Shown one piece after another: positions 46,848 to 56,946 of a stretch of 64,000 bases of DNA. The notes under the pieces were generated by a model that made no database searches, had not been told where the DNA came from, and saw nothing but the letters and a program-made list of their open reading frames with translations. Each line of letters starts with the position of its first letter. The first letter of the stretch is position 1. The DNA is from Brachybacterium timonense (GTDB lineage Bacteria; Actinomycetota; Actinomycetes; Actinomycetales; Dermabacteraceae): assembly GCF_900258505.1 (NCBI RefSeq), contig NZ_LT984895.1, forward strand, positions 1,021,952-1,085,951. Direction: 5' to 3'. A program made the translations under genes and the position numbers.

Positions 46848-49724
46848 GCGACACGTACGTCTTCCCCCGCACGTGCGTCGAAAGGCTCCTCGCGGTCCGC
46901 ATCCGCCGGCACATCTCGTACAGCTGGCGCGGCCCACGATCCGTCGACGCTTCCGCTACCTGTGCGCGCTGTGCGCGCTGGCTACCTCGCGATCGCCCGC
47001 ATGGTCGGCGGTTTCGTCCGCGCTGTCGGCGTGACCCGCTGGGAGGTGGCTCCCGAGCAGCGCCGCGACGGCTACGCCCTGTTCCTCATGCTGCTGGCCG
47101 CGCTCGTCGCCGTGCGTGAATGGTGGCAGGTGGGCGGCTGGTTCTTCGACTCTGTGCATACCGTGGTGGTCGGTACCTTCGGCATTGCCGCGATTGCGAT
47201 GCCGCTGCTGCTGGCCGGCTGGTCGCTCCGCATGTTCCGCCGTCCCGACCTGGTGCGTGCCAACACCCGGATCGCCCTTGGCGTCGGCATTCTGATCACC
47301 TGCATCGCGGGCATCGCATCCGTGTCCGCGAAGATGCCCGCCCCGGCCGACGGCATCGCCGCACTCGGTCGAGGTGGCGGCGTTCTCGGCTATCTCCTTG
47401 CGGCTCCGCTCATGGCGTTGCTGCCCGGCATCGCTGTGATCGTGCTGTGCTCGGTGGGGATCGCGCTGGGCATTCTGGTGCTGACGGCCACCCCCGTCGA
47501 GTCCGTGCCCGCGCGTGTGCGCGGTGTGTACGACGTGCTCGTCGGCCGCAGCGAGGAAGAGGACGAAGAGCGCCTCGCCTTTGGACTGCGTCCCCGCCGC
47601 AGCACGGTGGAGGACACGGAAACGCTGCAGGCTGAGAAGACGGAGCCGATGAAACGGCCGCGTCGCCGCACTCGCGCCGAGAAGGAAGCCGACGCAGCCC
47701 GCGACCACGACGAGTTCGGATACGCTGGCGACGAAGCCTTCGAACAGGGCGTCACCGGGGAGGCCGACGCCAAGACACCCGCACGCCGCGGGAAGAAGAA
47801 CAGCCGTCGCAGTCAGGACCAGGATGGGCCACGACGCGGTGTGCCGAACGATGCCACCGAGGTGTTCGACGTCGTTGCCGAGGAGAACGCGCGCGAGAAG
47901 TCGTTCCCGAGCGGGACGGACGCCACCACGCCACTGCCCGCGGCGAAGCCGTCGCGCGCGCAGAAGAAGCCGTCGGCCGCCACCACAGCCGTGTCCGAGA
48001 CCACCGAGAAGGACCCGGATCTGGTGCTGCCCCCGATGGGGGACCTGCCGCGGGCCGGAGAGCAGCTCGAGCTCGCCGGTGACATCGTCTACACGCTGCC
48101 GGACTCGTCGTTCCTCGTGGAGGGGCCGCCCGCGAAGACCCGTTCCGAGGCGAACGACCGTGTCGTCGAGGCGCTTGGTGAGGTCTTCAGCCAGTTCAAG
48201 GTTGACGCCGAGGTCGTGGGCTTCTCCCGCGGACCGACAGTCACCCGCTACGAGGTCGAGCTTGCGCCCGGCACGAAGGTGGAGAAGGTCACCGCCCTCG
48301 ACAAGAACATCGCCTACGCGGTGGCAAGCGCCGACGTGCGCATCCTCTCTCCGATCCCCGGCAAGAAAGCGATCGGCATTGAGATCCCCAACACCGACCG
48401 CGAGACCGTGGCGCTCGGTGATGTGCTGCGCAGCGCTGTCGCCGCGAAGAACGAACACCCCATGGTGATGGGCGTCGGCAAGGACGTCGAGGGCGGCTAC
48501 GTGGTGGCGAACCTCGCGAAGATGCCGCACATGCTGGTGGCGGGCGCCACCGGTGCCGGTAAGTCCAGCTTCGTCAACTCCATGATCACCTCGATCCTGA
48601 TGCGTGCCACCCCAGAAGAGGTGCGCATGGTGCTGGTGGACCCCAAACGCGTGGAGCTCACCATCTACGAAGGCATCCCGCACCTGATCACCCCGATCAT
48701 CACCAACCCGAAGAAGGCCGCCGAGGCCCTCGAATGGGTGGTGCGCGAGATGGACGCCCGCTACGACGACCTGGCCGCTTTCGGGTTCAAGCACATCGAC
48801 GACTTCAACAAGGCCGTGCGCAACGGCGAAGTCACCCCGCCACCCGGCAGCGAACGCACGCTCGCCCCGTACCCGTACCTGCTGGTCGTGGTCGACGAGC
48901 TCGCGGACCTCATGATGGTCGCGCCCCGCGACGTGGAAGGGTCGATCCAGCGCATCACCCAGCTGGCCCGCGCCGCCGGCATCCACCTGGTGCTCGCCAC
49001 CCAGCGCCCGTCGGTCGACGTCGTCACCGGCATCATCAAGGCGAACGTGCCCAGCCGCCTCGCCTTCGCCACCTCCTCCCTGCAGGATTCGCGCGTTATC
49101 CTCGACTCGCCCGGTGCCGAGAAGCTGATCGGCCAGGGCGATGCCCTGTTCCATCCGATGGGCAAGGCCAAGCCCATGCGCGTGCAGGGCGCCTGGGTCA
49201 ACGAATCGGAGATCCACAAGGTCGTCGACCACGTCAAGACGCAGATGAAGCCCTCCTACCGGGAGGACGTCACCGTGGCCGCGGCCAAGAAGCAGATCGA
49301 TGATGACATCGGCGGCGACATGGACGTGCTGCTGCAGGCCGCCGAGCTCGTGGTCACCACCCAGTTCGGGTCGACCTCCATGCTGCAGCGCAAGCTGCGG
49401 GTCGGCTTCGCGAAAGCCGGCCGCCTCATGGATCTGCTCGAGTCCCGTGAGATCGTCGGCCCCTCAGAGGGATCGAAGGCGCGCGATGTGCTCGTGCACC
49501 CCGATGATCTGGCCGGGGCGATCGCGCGGATCAAGGGCGAGCCAGAGCCGGACGAGGCACCGCAGCAGGCCGAAGCTCCCGTGGCAGGTGACGAGGGCGG
49601 AGCCGACGGCGACCGCTACGCCTCCGATCCGCTCGACCACGATGATGATGCAGTCGCCCCCGAGTACTACGACGATGCCGAGGAGTCCGACTCCGAGGAC
49701 GCGTGGCAGCTCACCGGGCGCTGA
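46845..49724 (+). CDS. ftsK: DNA translocase FtsK/SpoIIIE
   Basis: A septal DNA pump that clears chromosomes and activates XerCD. The 959 residues comprise a basic N-terminus, four membrane helices (about 65-230), a charged linker (230-390) and the motor: Walker A VAGATGAGKSSF near residue 567, Walker B LLVVVDELADLMMVAP near 680, and LATQRPSVDVVTGIIKANVP. The C-terminal winged-helix gamma domain (STSMLQRKLRVGFAKAGRLM) binds KOPS, followed by an acidic tail. It pairs functionally with XerC at the start of the window. Confidence 0.96.
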   Translation: MATRTSSPARASKGSSRSASAGTSRTAGAAHDPSTLPLPVRAVRAGYLAIARMVGGFVRAVGVTRWEVAPEQRRDGYALFLMLLAALVAVREWWQVGGWFFDSVHTVVVGTFGIAAIAMPLLLAGWSLRMFRRPDLVRANTRIALGVGILITCIAGIASVSAKMPAPADGIAALGRGGGVLGYLLAAPLMALLPGIAVIVLCSVGIALGILVLTATPVESVPARVRGVYDVLVGRSEEEDEERLAFGLRPRRSTVEDTETLQAEKTEPMKRPRRRTRAEKEADAARDHDEFGYAGDEAFEQGVTGEADAKTPARRGKKNSRRSQDQDGPRRGVPNDATEVFDVVAEENAREKSFPSGTDATTPLPAAKPSRAQKKPSAATTAVSETTEKDPDLVLPPMGDLPRAGEQLELAGDIVYTLPDSSFLVEGPPAKTRSEANDRVVEALGEVFSQFKVDAEVVGFSRGPTVTRYEVELAPGTKVEKVTALDKNIAYAVASADVRILSPIPGKKAIGIEIPNTDRETVALGDVLRSAVAAKNEHPMVMGVGKDVEGGYVVANLAKMPHMLVAGATGAGKSSFVNSMITSILMRATPEEVRMVLVDPKRVELTIYEGIPHLITPIITNPKKAAEALEWVVREMDARYDDLAAFGFKHIDDFNKAVRNGEVTPPPGSERTLAPYPYLLVVVDELADLMMVAPRDVEGSIQRITQLARAAGIHLVLATQRPSVDVVTGIIKANVPSRLAFATSSLQDSRVILDSPGAEKLIGQGDALFHPMGKAKPMRVQGAWVNESEIHKVVDHVKTQMKPSYREDVTVAAAKKQIDDDIGGDMDVLLQAAELVVTTQFGSTSMLQRKLRVGFAKAGRLMDLLESREIVGPSEGSKARDVLVHPDDLAGAIARIKGEPEPDEAPQQAEAPVAGDEGGADGDRYASDPLDHDDDAVAPEYYDDAEESDSEDAWQLTGR

Positions 49725-49747
49725 CAGGTCAGCAGAGAGGACACGCC

Positions 49748-50344
49748 ATGAGCGCACAGGAGCGCACGGACCAGGCGCCGCTGTGGAATATCGCGAACAT
49801 CCTCACCATGGCTCGTTGCGTCATGGTGCCAATCTTCGTGGTGCTCGCCGCACTGCTGCATGACCAGGTGCCGGGCCGACTCCTCATCGCGGGTGTGTTC
49901 GTGCTCGCAATGCTGACGGATCTGGCCGACGGGCACCTGGCGCGCTCACGGAACCTCATAACCGACTTCGGCAAGATCATGGATCCGATCGCCGATAAAG
50001 CGATGACCGGTGCCGCCCTGATCATGCTGTCGGTGTGGGAGTACGTGCCCTGGTGGATGACGATCCTCATCCTGGTGCGCGAGATCGGTATCACCATCAT
50101 GCGTTTCACGATCCTGCGCTACGGCGCGCTGCCGGCGAATTTCTCCGGGAAGGCCAAGACGATGGTGCAGTCCATCGGCATCACCTTCTGCCTGCTCCCC
50201 GTCGACCTGTGGTGGGAGCCGGCCCGCTGGATCGGACTCGCCATCATCCTGGTGGCCGTGGTGCTCACTGTCTGGTCCGGTCTGCTGAACGTGCGCGATG
50301 GGCTGCGGCTGCGCCGCGAGGCCCTCGCGGCCAGCCACGGCTGA
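49748..50344 (+). CDS. pgsA: CDP-diacylglycerol-glycerol-3-phosphate 3-phosphatidyltransferase
   Basis: Membrane enzyme of phosphatidylglycerol synthesis using the CdsA product. The CDP-alcohol phosphotransferase signature is intact (DLADGHLARSRNLITDFG then KIMDPIADK). The 198-residue product has about five membrane helices. ATG 49748 follows GAGAGGACACGCC. The alternative substrate myo-inositol (PgsA1) cannot be fully excluded. It lies 23 bp after ftsK and just before cinA. Confidence 0.92.
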   Translation: MSAQERTDQAPLWNIANILTMARCVMVPIFVVLAALLHDQVPGRLLIAGVFVLAMLTDLADGHLARSRNLITDFGKIMDPIADKAMTGAALIMLSVWEYVPWWMTILILVREIGITIMRFTILRYGALPANFSGKAKTMVQSIGITFCLLPVDLWWEPARWIGLAIILVAVVLTVWSGLLNVRDGLRLRREALAASHG

Positions 50345-50355
50345 CAGGACACGTG

Positions 50356-50853
50356 ATGGACGCGGACGTGGAACAGGCGGTGGCCAGCGCGGATCCGGCG
50401 CAGATCATCGCCGCTGCCGTCCAACGCGGGATGCAGCTCGCCACGGCGGAGTCGCTCACCGGCGGCTTGCTGGTCTCACGTCTTGTGGATGTGCCGGGTG
50501 CGAGTCGAGCCGTGGCTGGGGGAGCGGTCTGCTACTCCTATGCTGCCAAGACGCGGCTGCTGGGCGTGCCCGCTGGCCTGCTCGAGCGCGATGGTGCCGT
50601 GAACGGTCGCGTCGCAGAACTGATGGCACAGGGGGCCCTTCATCTGTATGGCGCGGATTTGGCAGTCTCGACCACCGGCGTCGCTGGGCCCGGGCCGGAT
50701 GATCGGGGCGTGCCCGCTGGGCGGGTGCACCTGGGCATCGCCACGGCCGACGGGGCACGCAGCTGTGACGTGTATCTCGCGGGAAATCGAGCGGCTGTTC
50801 GTGTGCAGGCGGTCGCGGCTGCCCTGAATCTGCTCGCCGATCACCTGCTCTGA
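50356..50853 (+). CDS. cinA: CinA C-terminal domain protein (nicotinamide-nucleotide amidase type)
   Basis: A 165-residue stand-alone CinA-C domain: MQLATAESLTGGLLVSRL, AVAGGAVCYSYAAKTRLLGV and the STTGVAGPGPDDRGVPAGRV catalytic region, matching PncC-type NMN deamidases. It lacks the N-terminal MoCF/ADP-ribose domain, as usual in actinobacterial pgsA-cinA-clgR-recA clusters. GTG 50353 is an alternative start. Follows pgsA by 11 bp. Confidence 0.9.
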   Translation: MDADVEQAVASADPAQIIAAAVQRGMQLATAESLTGGLLVSRLVDVPGASRAVAGGAVCYSYAAKTRLLGVPAGLLERDGAVNGRVAELMAQGALHLYGADLAVSTTGVAGPGPDDRGVPAGRVHLGIATADGARSCDVYLAGNRAAVRVQAVAAALNLLADHLL

Positions 50854-50950
50854 CCAGCGCGGGGATACGGCTGGCGGTGAAGTGACCCGTCGACCTCCCT
50901 CCCCAGCCGACGCACAGTGGATGTCCAGGCGCGACTGGGGTATCAGTGGC

Positions 50951-50956
50951 TAGCAT
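50951..50956 (+). promoter_or_regulatory. Candidate clgR -10 box
   Basis: TAGCAT, 100 bp before the clgR ATG, in the 202-bp gap after cinA. No convincing -35 or ClgR operator could be assigned. Confidence 0.35.
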
Positions 50957-51055
50957 CGTGGGAACATTCGTCGCCCCCGCCGCGTTGCGGGGACCGTGAA
51001 TGATCGACCGGTGAGCGCGCCGTCCGCGCTCCCCTCAGGAAAAGGAGGACGAGCC

Positions 51056-51358
51056 ATGGTGCTGTTTCGTCAGGAGCTCGGGGATGTGCTGCGCGGCGCT
51101 CGCCGCGCCCAGGGGCGCACCCTGCGAGAGGTGTCCTCCGATGCCCGCGTGTCCCTTGGGTACCTCAGCGAGATCGAGCGGGGGCAGAAGGAGGCGTCCA
51201 GCGAGCTGCTGATCTCCGTCACCGAGGCCCTCGGTCTGCCGCTGTCCTGCGTGCTGCGTGAAGTCTCCGACCGCATCGCCGTTATCGAGGGTGTGACTGT
51301 GCCGGACACGGTGCCGGATGAGCTGACGAGCCCGGCAGAACTGGTGGGCATGCGCTGA
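51056..51358 (+). CDS. clgR: ClgR-type HTH transcriptional regulator
   Basis: A 100-residue Xre-family protein matching ClgR, the activator of clpP/clpC and other stress genes in actinobacteria: [20 protein letters not shown] and [23 protein letters not shown] 51056 follows the very strong AAGGAGGACGAGCC and is preferred over GTG 50996. ClgR proteins are themselves often ClpCP substrates through their C-terminus. It sits 1 bp before a DUF3046 gene and upstream of recA. Confidence 0.9.
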   Translation: MVLFRQELGDVLRGARRAQGRTLREVSSDARVSLGYLSEIERGQKEASSELLISVTEALGLPLSCVLREVSDRIAVIEGVTVPDTVPDELTSPAELVGMR

Positions 51359-51359
51359 C

Positions 51360-51584
51360 GTGCGCCGCAGCGAGTTTACCGAGCTGTCCGACCACGTCTT
51401 CGGTGTCGTGCTCGCTCGCACCTACCGTCAGGAGCTTGTGCTCGAGGAGTTCGGCGGTCTGAGCGCGGATGAGGCGATCGACCAGGGCGAGCCCGTGCGC
51501 CGCGTGTGGACCGCACTGTGTGATGCCATGGACGTGCCGGAGGATCGGCGCTGGGAGATCCCGCCGGATGAGCGCCGCCGCTGA
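51360..51584 (+). CDS. DUF3046 protein
   Basis: A 74-residue protein with the DUF3046 pattern (MRRSEFTELSDHVFGVVLAR, then LGGLSADEAIDQG-like EFGGLSADEAIDQGEP). It is encoded between clgR and recA in most actinobacteria. GTG 51360 starts 1 bp after the clgR stop, so it is translationally coupled. Function is unknown. Confidence 0.85.
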   Translation: MRRSEFTELSDHVFGVVLARTYRQELVLEEFGGLSADEAIDQGEPVRRVWTALCDAMDVPEDRRWEIPPDERRR

Positions 51585-51672
51585 CGGCCGCTGACGAGTC
51601 GAGCAGCGCCGAGCTGCACGCCCTGCCGTGGCGGCAGCGCGGTCTCGACACGCCGAGGCGCGCTCGATTCGA

Positions 51673-51694
51673 TCGAACGTCTGTTCGGTAGTGT
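51673..51694 (+). promoter_or_regulatory. LexA (SOS) box and distal recA promoter
   Basis: TCGAAC-GTCT-GTTCGG (51673-51688) matches the actinobacterial SOS box TCGAAC(N4)GTTCGA at 11 of 12 positions. It abuts TAGTGT (51689-51694), a -10 box, so LexA would block this promoter. It lies about 200 bp before recA. The rest of the 301-bp gap (51585-51885) holds no gene. Confidence 0.85.
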
Positions 51695-51826
51695 GTGTGC
51701 TGGCGGTCGGCACTCGCGGCGCGGGGCGCCGACGATCGACCCGCGGCGACGGCGGATCGAGCTCCCTCCCCATCGGCGCAGATCCACAGCGCCCGGGGTG
51801 GCCGCAGGTTTGTCGTACCCGCCGCC

Positions 51827-51832
51827 TAGTGT
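51827..51832 (+). promoter_or_regulatory. Candidate proximal recA -10 box
   Basis: A second TAGTGT, 53 bp before the recA ATG and without a LexA box. A two-promoter arrangement, one SOS-independent, is known for mycobacterial recA. Confidence 0.4.
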
Positions 51833-51885
51833 GGCCGCACGATCAGCTCGCCGGGACCGCCCGGTACACGGAAGGAACATCGCAC

Positions 51886-52977
51886 ATGACTGCTTCGAAG
51901 TCCGCCGGGAAGGCCACCACGGAACGCGGCTCCCAGCTTGACGCCGCGCTCGCGCAGATCGACCGCCAGTTCGGCAAGGGGTCGATTATGCGGCTCGGGG
52001 ATGACACACGCCCGCCGGTCGAGGTGATCCCCACCGGCTCTGTGGCGCTGGATGCCGCGCTCGGTATCGGCGGACTCCCCCGCGGCCGCATCGTCGAGAT
52101 TTACGGGCCGGAATCCTCCGGCAAGACCACCGTCGCCCTGCATGCCGTGGCCAACGCCCAGCGCAACGGTGGCATCGCCGCGTTCATTGACGCTGAGCAC
52201 GCTCTGGATCCCGAGTACGCCAAAAAGCTCGGCGTGGATACCGACGCCCTGCTCGTCTCCCAGCCTGATACCGGTGAGCAGGCACTCGAGATCACCGACA
52301 TGCTGGTGCGCTCCGGTGCGCTCGACGTGGTGGTCATCGACTCCGTGGCGGCTCTCGTGCCGAAGGCGGAAATCGAAGGCGAGATGGGTGACTCCCACGT
52401 CGGCCTGCAGGCCCGCCTCATGTCGCAGGCCCTGCGCAAGCTCGCAGGTGCCCTGCACGCATCCGGAACCAGCGCCATCTTCATCAACCAGCTGCGCGAG
52501 AAGATCGGCGTGTTCTTTGGCAGCCCCGAGACCACCACCGGTGGTAAGGCGCTGAAGTTCTACGCCTCTGTGCGCATGGACATCCGCCGCATCGAGACCC
52601 TCAAGCAGGGGCAGGACTCCGTGGGCAACCGCACCCGGGTGAAGATCGTCAAGAACAAGATGGCCCCGCCTTTCAAGCAGGCCGAATTCGACATTCTCTA
52701 CGGTGAAGGCATCTCCCGCGAGGGCGGGCTCATCGATCTGGGTGTTGAGCATGGAATCGTGCGCAAGTCCGGTGCGTGGTTCACCTACGAAGGTGACCAG
52801 CTGGGGCAGGGCAAGGAGAACGCCCGCCAGTTCCTTAAAGACAACACGGACCTTGCTGCCGAGATTGAGGAGAAGATTCTCCGTACTCTCGGTGTCGGTA
52901 AGTTCGCTGAGGCTCCGGCCCCACAGGACGAGGTGGAGGAGGACTTCCTCGACGATGACGTCCCGGCCGCCATCTGA
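51886..52977 (+). CDS. recA: Recombinase A
   Basis: Forms DNA filaments for homologous recombination and triggers LexA self-cleavage. The 363-residue product has Walker A GPESSGKT (near residue 75), [20 protein letters not shown] (loop 2) and the C-terminal acidic tail. ATG 51886 follows ACGGAAGGAAC; an in-frame upstream extension from 51628 crosses the SOS promoter and is rejected. No intein interrupts it. recX follows at 17 bp. Confidence 0.98.
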   Translation: MTASKSAGKATTERGSQLDAALAQIDRQFGKGSIMRLGDDTRPPVEVIPTGSVALDAALGIGGLPRGRIVEIYGPESSGKTTVALHAVANAQRNGGIAAFIDAEHALDPEYAKKLGVDTDALLVSQPDTGEQALEITDMLVRSGALDVVVIDSVAALVPKAEIEGEMGDSHVGLQARLMSQALRKLAGALHASGTSAIFINQLREKIGVFFGSPETTTGGKALKFYASVRMDIRRIETLKQGQDSVGNRTRVKIVKNKMAPPFKQAEFDILYGEGISREGGLIDLGVEHGIVRKSGAWFTYEGDQLGQGKENARQFLKDNTDLAAEIEEKILRTLGVGKFAEAPAPQDEVEEDFLDDDVPAAI

Positions 52978-52994
52978 ACGGGACCACGGCGGGG

Positions 52995-53636
52995 ATGAGC
53001 CACACCATGCACGACGTCGCTTCCCGGGCTGAGCCCCGGGCGGCCGACGGTGTCCGCACTCAGCTTGCTCAGCGCATCGCTCGAATCGAGCAGGCCCCCA
53101 CCGCGCCACCGGATCCCGCTGCTATCGAGCGCGAGAAACAGATTGTGGCGCAGTGCCGGTATCTGATGCGTCTGCTCGCCATGCGCAGGCGCAGCGAGCA
53201 TGAGATGCGAGAACGTCTCGTTGCTCGGGAGGTCAGTGCCGATGTGGTGCATGAGGCGATGGCACGAATCCGACGCGCTGGCCTGGTGGACGATGCCGCG
53301 TTTGCCGCAGAGTGGGTTCAGCAGCGCCGCGCAGCCCGCGGACTGGCCGATGACCGCCTGCGCCGCGAACTGCTCCGCCGCGGTGTGGCCGCCCCCGTCA
53401 TTGATGCGGCACTGCTGGATGCCGCTGATGACGAAGAGACGCGGTGCCGCCAACTGGTGCGCGACCGCCTACGTCGAGACCGAGCACGCCTCACCGACCC
53501 TGCCGTGCGGGAGGGGGACAGCACCTGGCGGGCGATCGCGCGCCGCCTGGACGCGTTCCTCGCCCGGCGCGGCTACGACGGGGCCCTCGCTGTTCACGTG
53601 ATCTCCACCGAGATGCGCGCGGTCAGCACCAGCTGA
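52995..53636 (+). CDS. recX: RecA regulator RecX
   Basis: Modulates RecA filaments. The 213-residue product has the three-helix repeats of RecX: YLMRLLAMRRRSEHEMRERL, RIRRAGLVDDAAFAAEWVQQ and GLADDRLRRELLRRGV. It carries an extended N-terminus of about 45 residues. The 17-bp spacing implies co-transcription with recA. Confidence 0.9.
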   Translation: MSHTMHDVASRAEPRAADGVRTQLAQRIARIEQAPTAPPDPAAIEREKQIVAQCRYLMRLLAMRRRSEHEMRERLVAREVSADVVHEAMARIRRAGLVDDAAFAAEWVQQRRAARGLADDRLRRELLRRGVAAPVIDAALLDAADDEETRCRQLVRDRLRRDRARLTDPAVREGDSTWRAIARRLDAFLARRGYDGALAVHVISTEMRAVSTS

Positions 53637-53666
53637 GGCCGGGCTGCGCCGTACCCTGGATCCACT

Positions 53667-55265
53667 ATGTCGACTGCCCCCACCGCTTCTCCCGCCCGTG
53701 AACACGCCGACGGCGCCGCGCGAAACCGCGGCACCTATCAGGTGCGCACCTTCGGCTGCCAGATGAACGTGCACGACTCTGAACGGCTCACGGGCCTGCT
53801 GGAGGACGCTGGCTACATTGCGGCTGCGCCGGATGCTGACATCGACGCTGGCGAGGTCGATGTGATCGTCTTCAACACCTGCGCCGTGCGTGAGAACGCC
53901 GCGAACAAGCTGTATGGCAACCTCGGCGCGCTGCGCCCCGCTAAGACAGCGCACCCAGGCCTGCAGATCGCCGTCGGCGGCTGCCTCGCACAGAAGGATC
54001 GCTCCACCATCGTCGAGCGTGCACCGTGGGTTGATGTGGTCTTCGGTACCCACAACATCGGCTCCCTGCCGGTGCTGCTCGAGCGCGCCCGCCACAACGC
54101 GGAGGCACAGGTCGAGATCAAGGAGGCGTTGGAGGTCTTCCCCTCCACACTGCCCACCCGCCGTGAGTCTGTGTACGCCGCCTGGGTGTCGATCTCCGTG
54201 GGCTGCAACAACACCTGCACCTTCTGCATCGTCCCGTCGCTGCGCGGCAAGGAGAAGGACCGCCGCCCCGGTGACGTGCTGGCTGAGGTCCGCCAGGTGG
54301 TCGACACTGGCGCCATCGAGGTCACTCTGCTGGGCCAGAACGTGAACTCCTACGGCGTCGAGTTCGGTGATCGCGGCGCTTTCGCGAAGCTGCTACGCGC
54401 CTGCGGCGAAGTCGACGGCCTTGAACGGGTCCGGTTCACCTCGCCCCACCCGGCCATGTTCACCGATGACGTCATCGACGCTATGGCCGAGACCCCCACC
54501 GTCATGCCGCAGCTACACATGCCGCTCCAGTCTGGATCGGACCGCATCCTCAAGGCGATGCGACGCTCCTACCGCTCCACGAAGTTCCTGGGCATCCTCG
54601 AGAAGGTGCGTGAGCGCATCCCGGAAGCCGCTATCACCACCGACATCATCGTCGGCTTCCCCGGAGAGACCGAGGAGGACTTCCAGCGGACCTTGGATGT
54701 CGTGGAGGAGTCCCGGTTCTCGAGCGCCTTTACCTTCCAGTACTCGGTTCGGCCCGGCACCCCGGCCGCCACGATGGAGGACCAGATCCCCAAAGCCGTT
54801 GTGCAGGAGCGATTTGAACGACTCATCGCCTTGCAGGAGCGGATCACGCTCGAGGAGAACCAGGCGCTCGAAGGGACCGTCGTCGAGCTGCTGATCGCCG
54901 AAGGCGAAGGTGACCGTGACGCCGAAACGAACCGCATCTCCGGCCGGGCCCGCGACAACCGGCTGGTGCATTGCGCACTGCCCGCGGACCTGCCCGAACA
55001 CGCCCGCCCGCGCCCCGGTGACCTGGTCACGGCGACCGTGACCCGAGCCGCCCCGCACTACCTCATCGCGGACAGCGCCATGCAGGCCGGTGTCCCAGCT
55101 GCCCAGCTGCGGCCCGAGCACTTCTCGGTGCGGCGCACCCGCTCGGGCGACGCGTGGGAGGCCGGCCTGCAGGGCCTCGAGCAGGGATCGGCCTGCGGCA
55201 CGGGACCAGGCGCGGCGCCGACAGGTCCGGTGGGGCTCGGTATGCCAACGCTGCGGCGCGCGTAA
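53667..55265 (+). CDS. miaB: tRNA-2-methylthio-N6-dimethylallyladenosine synthase
   Basis: A radical-SAM methylthiotransferase acting on i6A37 made by MiaA, encoded downstream. The N-terminal auxiliary-cluster cysteines C31, C72 and C106 and the radical-SAM set C180, C184, C187 ([14 protein letters not shown]) are intact. The TRAM domain follows near 385-460, with a C-terminal extension of about 60 residues. ATG 53667; a TACCCT hexamer lies 9 nt upstream and no Shine-Dalgarno is visible, so the mRNA may be nearly leaderless. Confidence 0.95.
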   Translation: MSTAPTASPAREHADGAARNRGTYQVRTFGCQMNVHDSERLTGLLEDAGYIAAAPDADIDAGEVDVIVFNTCAVRENAANKLYGNLGALRPAKTAHPGLQIAVGGCLAQKDRSTIVERAPWVDVVFGTHNIGSLPVLLERARHNAEAQVEIKEALEVFPSTLPTRRESVYAAWVSISVGCNNTCTFCIVPSLRGKEKDRRPGDVLAEVRQVVDTGAIEVTLLGQNVNSYGVEFGDRGAFAKLLRACGEVDGLERVRFTSPHPAMFTDDVIDAMAETPTVMPQLHMPLQSGSDRILKAMRRSYRSTKFLGILEKVRERIPEAAITTDIIVGFPGETEEDFQRTLDVVEESRFSSAFTFQYSVRPGTPAATMEDQIPKAVVQERFERLIALQERITLEENQALEGTVVELLIAEGEGDRDAETNRISGRARDNRLVHCALPADLPEHARPRPGDLVTATVTRAAPHYLIADSAMQAGVPAAQLRPEHFSVRRTRSGDAWEAGLQGLEQGSACGTGPGAAPTGPVGLGMPTLRRA

Positions 55266-55336
55266 GGATGCACCCTCACCTGCGGGTGGTCAGCCACCTG
55301 CAGGCTGGATGCACCTGCAGGCTGGATGGCCTGTGA
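55266..55336. repeat. Short 17-bp direct repeat between miaB and the YbjN gene
   Basis: CACCTGCAGGCTGGATG occurs at 55295-55311 and 55312-55328 in the gap between convergent genes. Confidence 0.7.
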
Positions 55337-55822
55337 TCAGTCGTCGAGGTCGTCGAGTTCGGGGCCGAGCCGCTCCTCGAGGCTGTGGAAGAACGCGATC
55401 ACGGTGCTGAGCCCGCACTCGATCGACGCATCGACCTGCGCATCGGTTCCACCCTCGCGGAAATCACTGATCGTCTCGCCGTACACGCCCAGCAGCCCCT
55501 CGGACTCGCGGCGCACGTACACCTTCGGCGAGACGCGGTTCATGTTCCACTCGTTGCAGAGCTTGATCATCTCGACCTTGCGGGAGATGTCCACCGAGTG
55601 GTTCCAGCGACCACGGGTCTGCAGCACCGCACGCTCATCACCGGTGAGCAAGAAATGGAAACGGTAATCGTCGAAACGAGCCCGCAGCACATCCGGATGC
55701 TCGTCGTCCTCGATGTAGGCGTAGCCAGCGCGGGTGAGGCGCTCCTGCACCCGCTCCAACGTCACCGGAGCCACCTGTGCGTCCGTCACCGCCACGGAAT
55801 CATGTCCAGCAGTCACATCCAC
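55337..55822 (-). CDS. YbjN-domain (CesT-like fold) protein
   Basis: A 161-residue cytosolic protein with the YbjN pattern: [39 protein letters not shown] strands, [20 protein letters not shown] and the helix [22 protein letters not shown] 55822 is preferred; an open frame continues upstream to 55936, but those residues are not YbjN-like and overlap the miaA promoter region. YbjN proteins resemble type III secretion chaperones in fold; their role is unclear. Confidence 0.75.
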   Translation of the reverse strand: MDVTAGHDSVAVTDAQVAPVTLERVQERLTRAGYAYIEDDEHPDVLRARFDDYRFHFLLTGDERAVLQTRGRWNHSVDISRKVEMIKLCNEWNMNRVSPKVYVRRESEGLLGVYGETISDFREGGTDAQVDASIECGLSTVIAFFHSLEERLGPELDDLDD

Positions 55823-55962
55823 TCTCAGCCACTCGTCACAATGGGATTCACGCCGCCTCACGGCGACGCCGACACACTGTACCGCTCTTCCATCTGCCGC
55901 CGACCACCGAGGTGACGGGATCGGCTCAACGAGCATCCCTGCAGCGTTCCCGCAGCACTCAG

Positions 55963-55977
55963 TACGATGCCTTCATG
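55963..55977 (+). promoter_or_regulatory. miaA -10 box and leaderless start
   Basis: TACGAT (55963-55968), 6 nt, then ATG 55975; no Shine-Dalgarno. Confidence 0.6.
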
Positions 55978-56934
55978 ACCCGTCTGCGTGTGCTCGCCAT
56001 CGTCGGCGCCACCGCGACGGGCAAGAGCGACATCGCCGTTCACCTTGCCGAGCGTCTGGGCGGCGAGATCATCAATGCCGACGCTCTCCAGCTCTACCGT
56101 GGCATGGACATCGGCACCGCGAAGATCCTCCCCGCCGAACGCCGCGGCATCCCGCACCACCTGCTCGACGTGCTCGACGTCACCGAGGAAGCCTCCGTGA
56201 GCGCCTACCAGCAGCAGGCGCGGCAGCTGATTGATGGGATTCGTGAGCGCGGTCGCCTCCCGATCCTGGTCGGCGGCTCAGGGCTGTATATCCGGGCCGT
56301 GCTCGACGACATCGAGTTCCCGCCCACCGACCCGGCCGTGCGTGCACGACTCGAACAGGAAGCCGCCGACCAGGGGCTGTCGGCGCTGCGAGAGCGGCTC
56401 ATACGCACCGACCCAGCCTCGGCTGAACGCATCGGTGCCGCCGATGCGCGCCGAGTCATCCGTGCACTCGAAGTAAAGGAGATCACCGGCAGGCCCTTCA
56501 CCGCGTTCATGCCGCAGCGCCGCTATATCCACCCCGGGACCGTGCAGCTCGGCATACAACGTCCCCGTCCGGAACTGCATGAACGCATCGAACGCCGCGT
56601 GCACAGCATGGTTGAGCGCGGCCTCCTCGATGAAGTGCGCACCCTGCGCGCAGCGGGGCTGGACCGTGGGCTCACAGCGCGCCGGGCCATCGGGTACGAG
56701 CAGGCTCTTGCCGTCCTCGACGGCACCATGACCTGTGAGCAGGCGATCGAAGCGACGATCGTCGGCACCCGTCGGCTCGTGCGCAAACAGGACACCTGGT
56801 TCCGCCGCGACCCGCGTGTGCACTGGATCTGCGCCGAACAGACCACCTCAGGTTCGATGGCAGACGTCCTGCTCGACCACGCGTTGACTGCCCTCAACGA
56901 CGTCGAGGTCGTTGCCTCAGGTGAGGACTCCTAA
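55975..56934 (+). CDS. miaA: tRNA dimethylallyltransferase
   Basis: Transfers dimethylallyl to A37 of UNN-decoding tRNAs, the substrate step for MiaB. The P-loop [12 protein letters not shown] (residues 11-22), [29 protein letters not shown] and [10 protein letters not shown] are conserved. The 319-residue length is normal. The in-frame extension to 55777 is rejected because a leaderless promoter sits at 55963. Its TAA stop forms part of the dapF -10 box. Confidence 0.95.
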   Translation: MTRLRVLAIVGATATGKSDIAVHLAERLGGEIINADALQLYRGMDIGTAKILPAERRGIPHHLLDVLDVTEEASVSAYQQQARQLIDGIRERGRLPILVGGSGLYIRAVLDDIEFPPTDPAVRARLEQEAADQGLSALRERLIRTDPASAERIGAADARRVIRALEVKEITGRPFTAFMPQRRYIHPGTVQLGIQRPRPELHERIERRVHSMVERGLLDEVRTLRAAGLDRGLTARRAIGYEQALAVLDGTMTCEQAIEATIVGTRRLVRKQDTWFRRDPRVHWICAEQTTSGSMADVLLDHALTALNDVEVVASGEDS

Positions 56935-56946
56935 GCTTCATCTATG
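56932..56946 (+). promoter_or_regulatory. dapF -10 box overlapping the miaA stop
   Basis: TAAGCT (56932-56937) includes the miaA TAA stop; 6 nt later comes ATG 56944. No Shine-Dalgarno. Confidence 0.5.

Noticed and set aside
46956-49232. A 758-codon minus-strand frame opposite ftsK
   Set aside because: Shadow of ftsK; no start context or family similarity.
50957-51055. ClgR operator upstream of clgR
   Set aside because: CGC...GCG spacings occur here, but such triplets are too frequent in this GC content to call a specific site.
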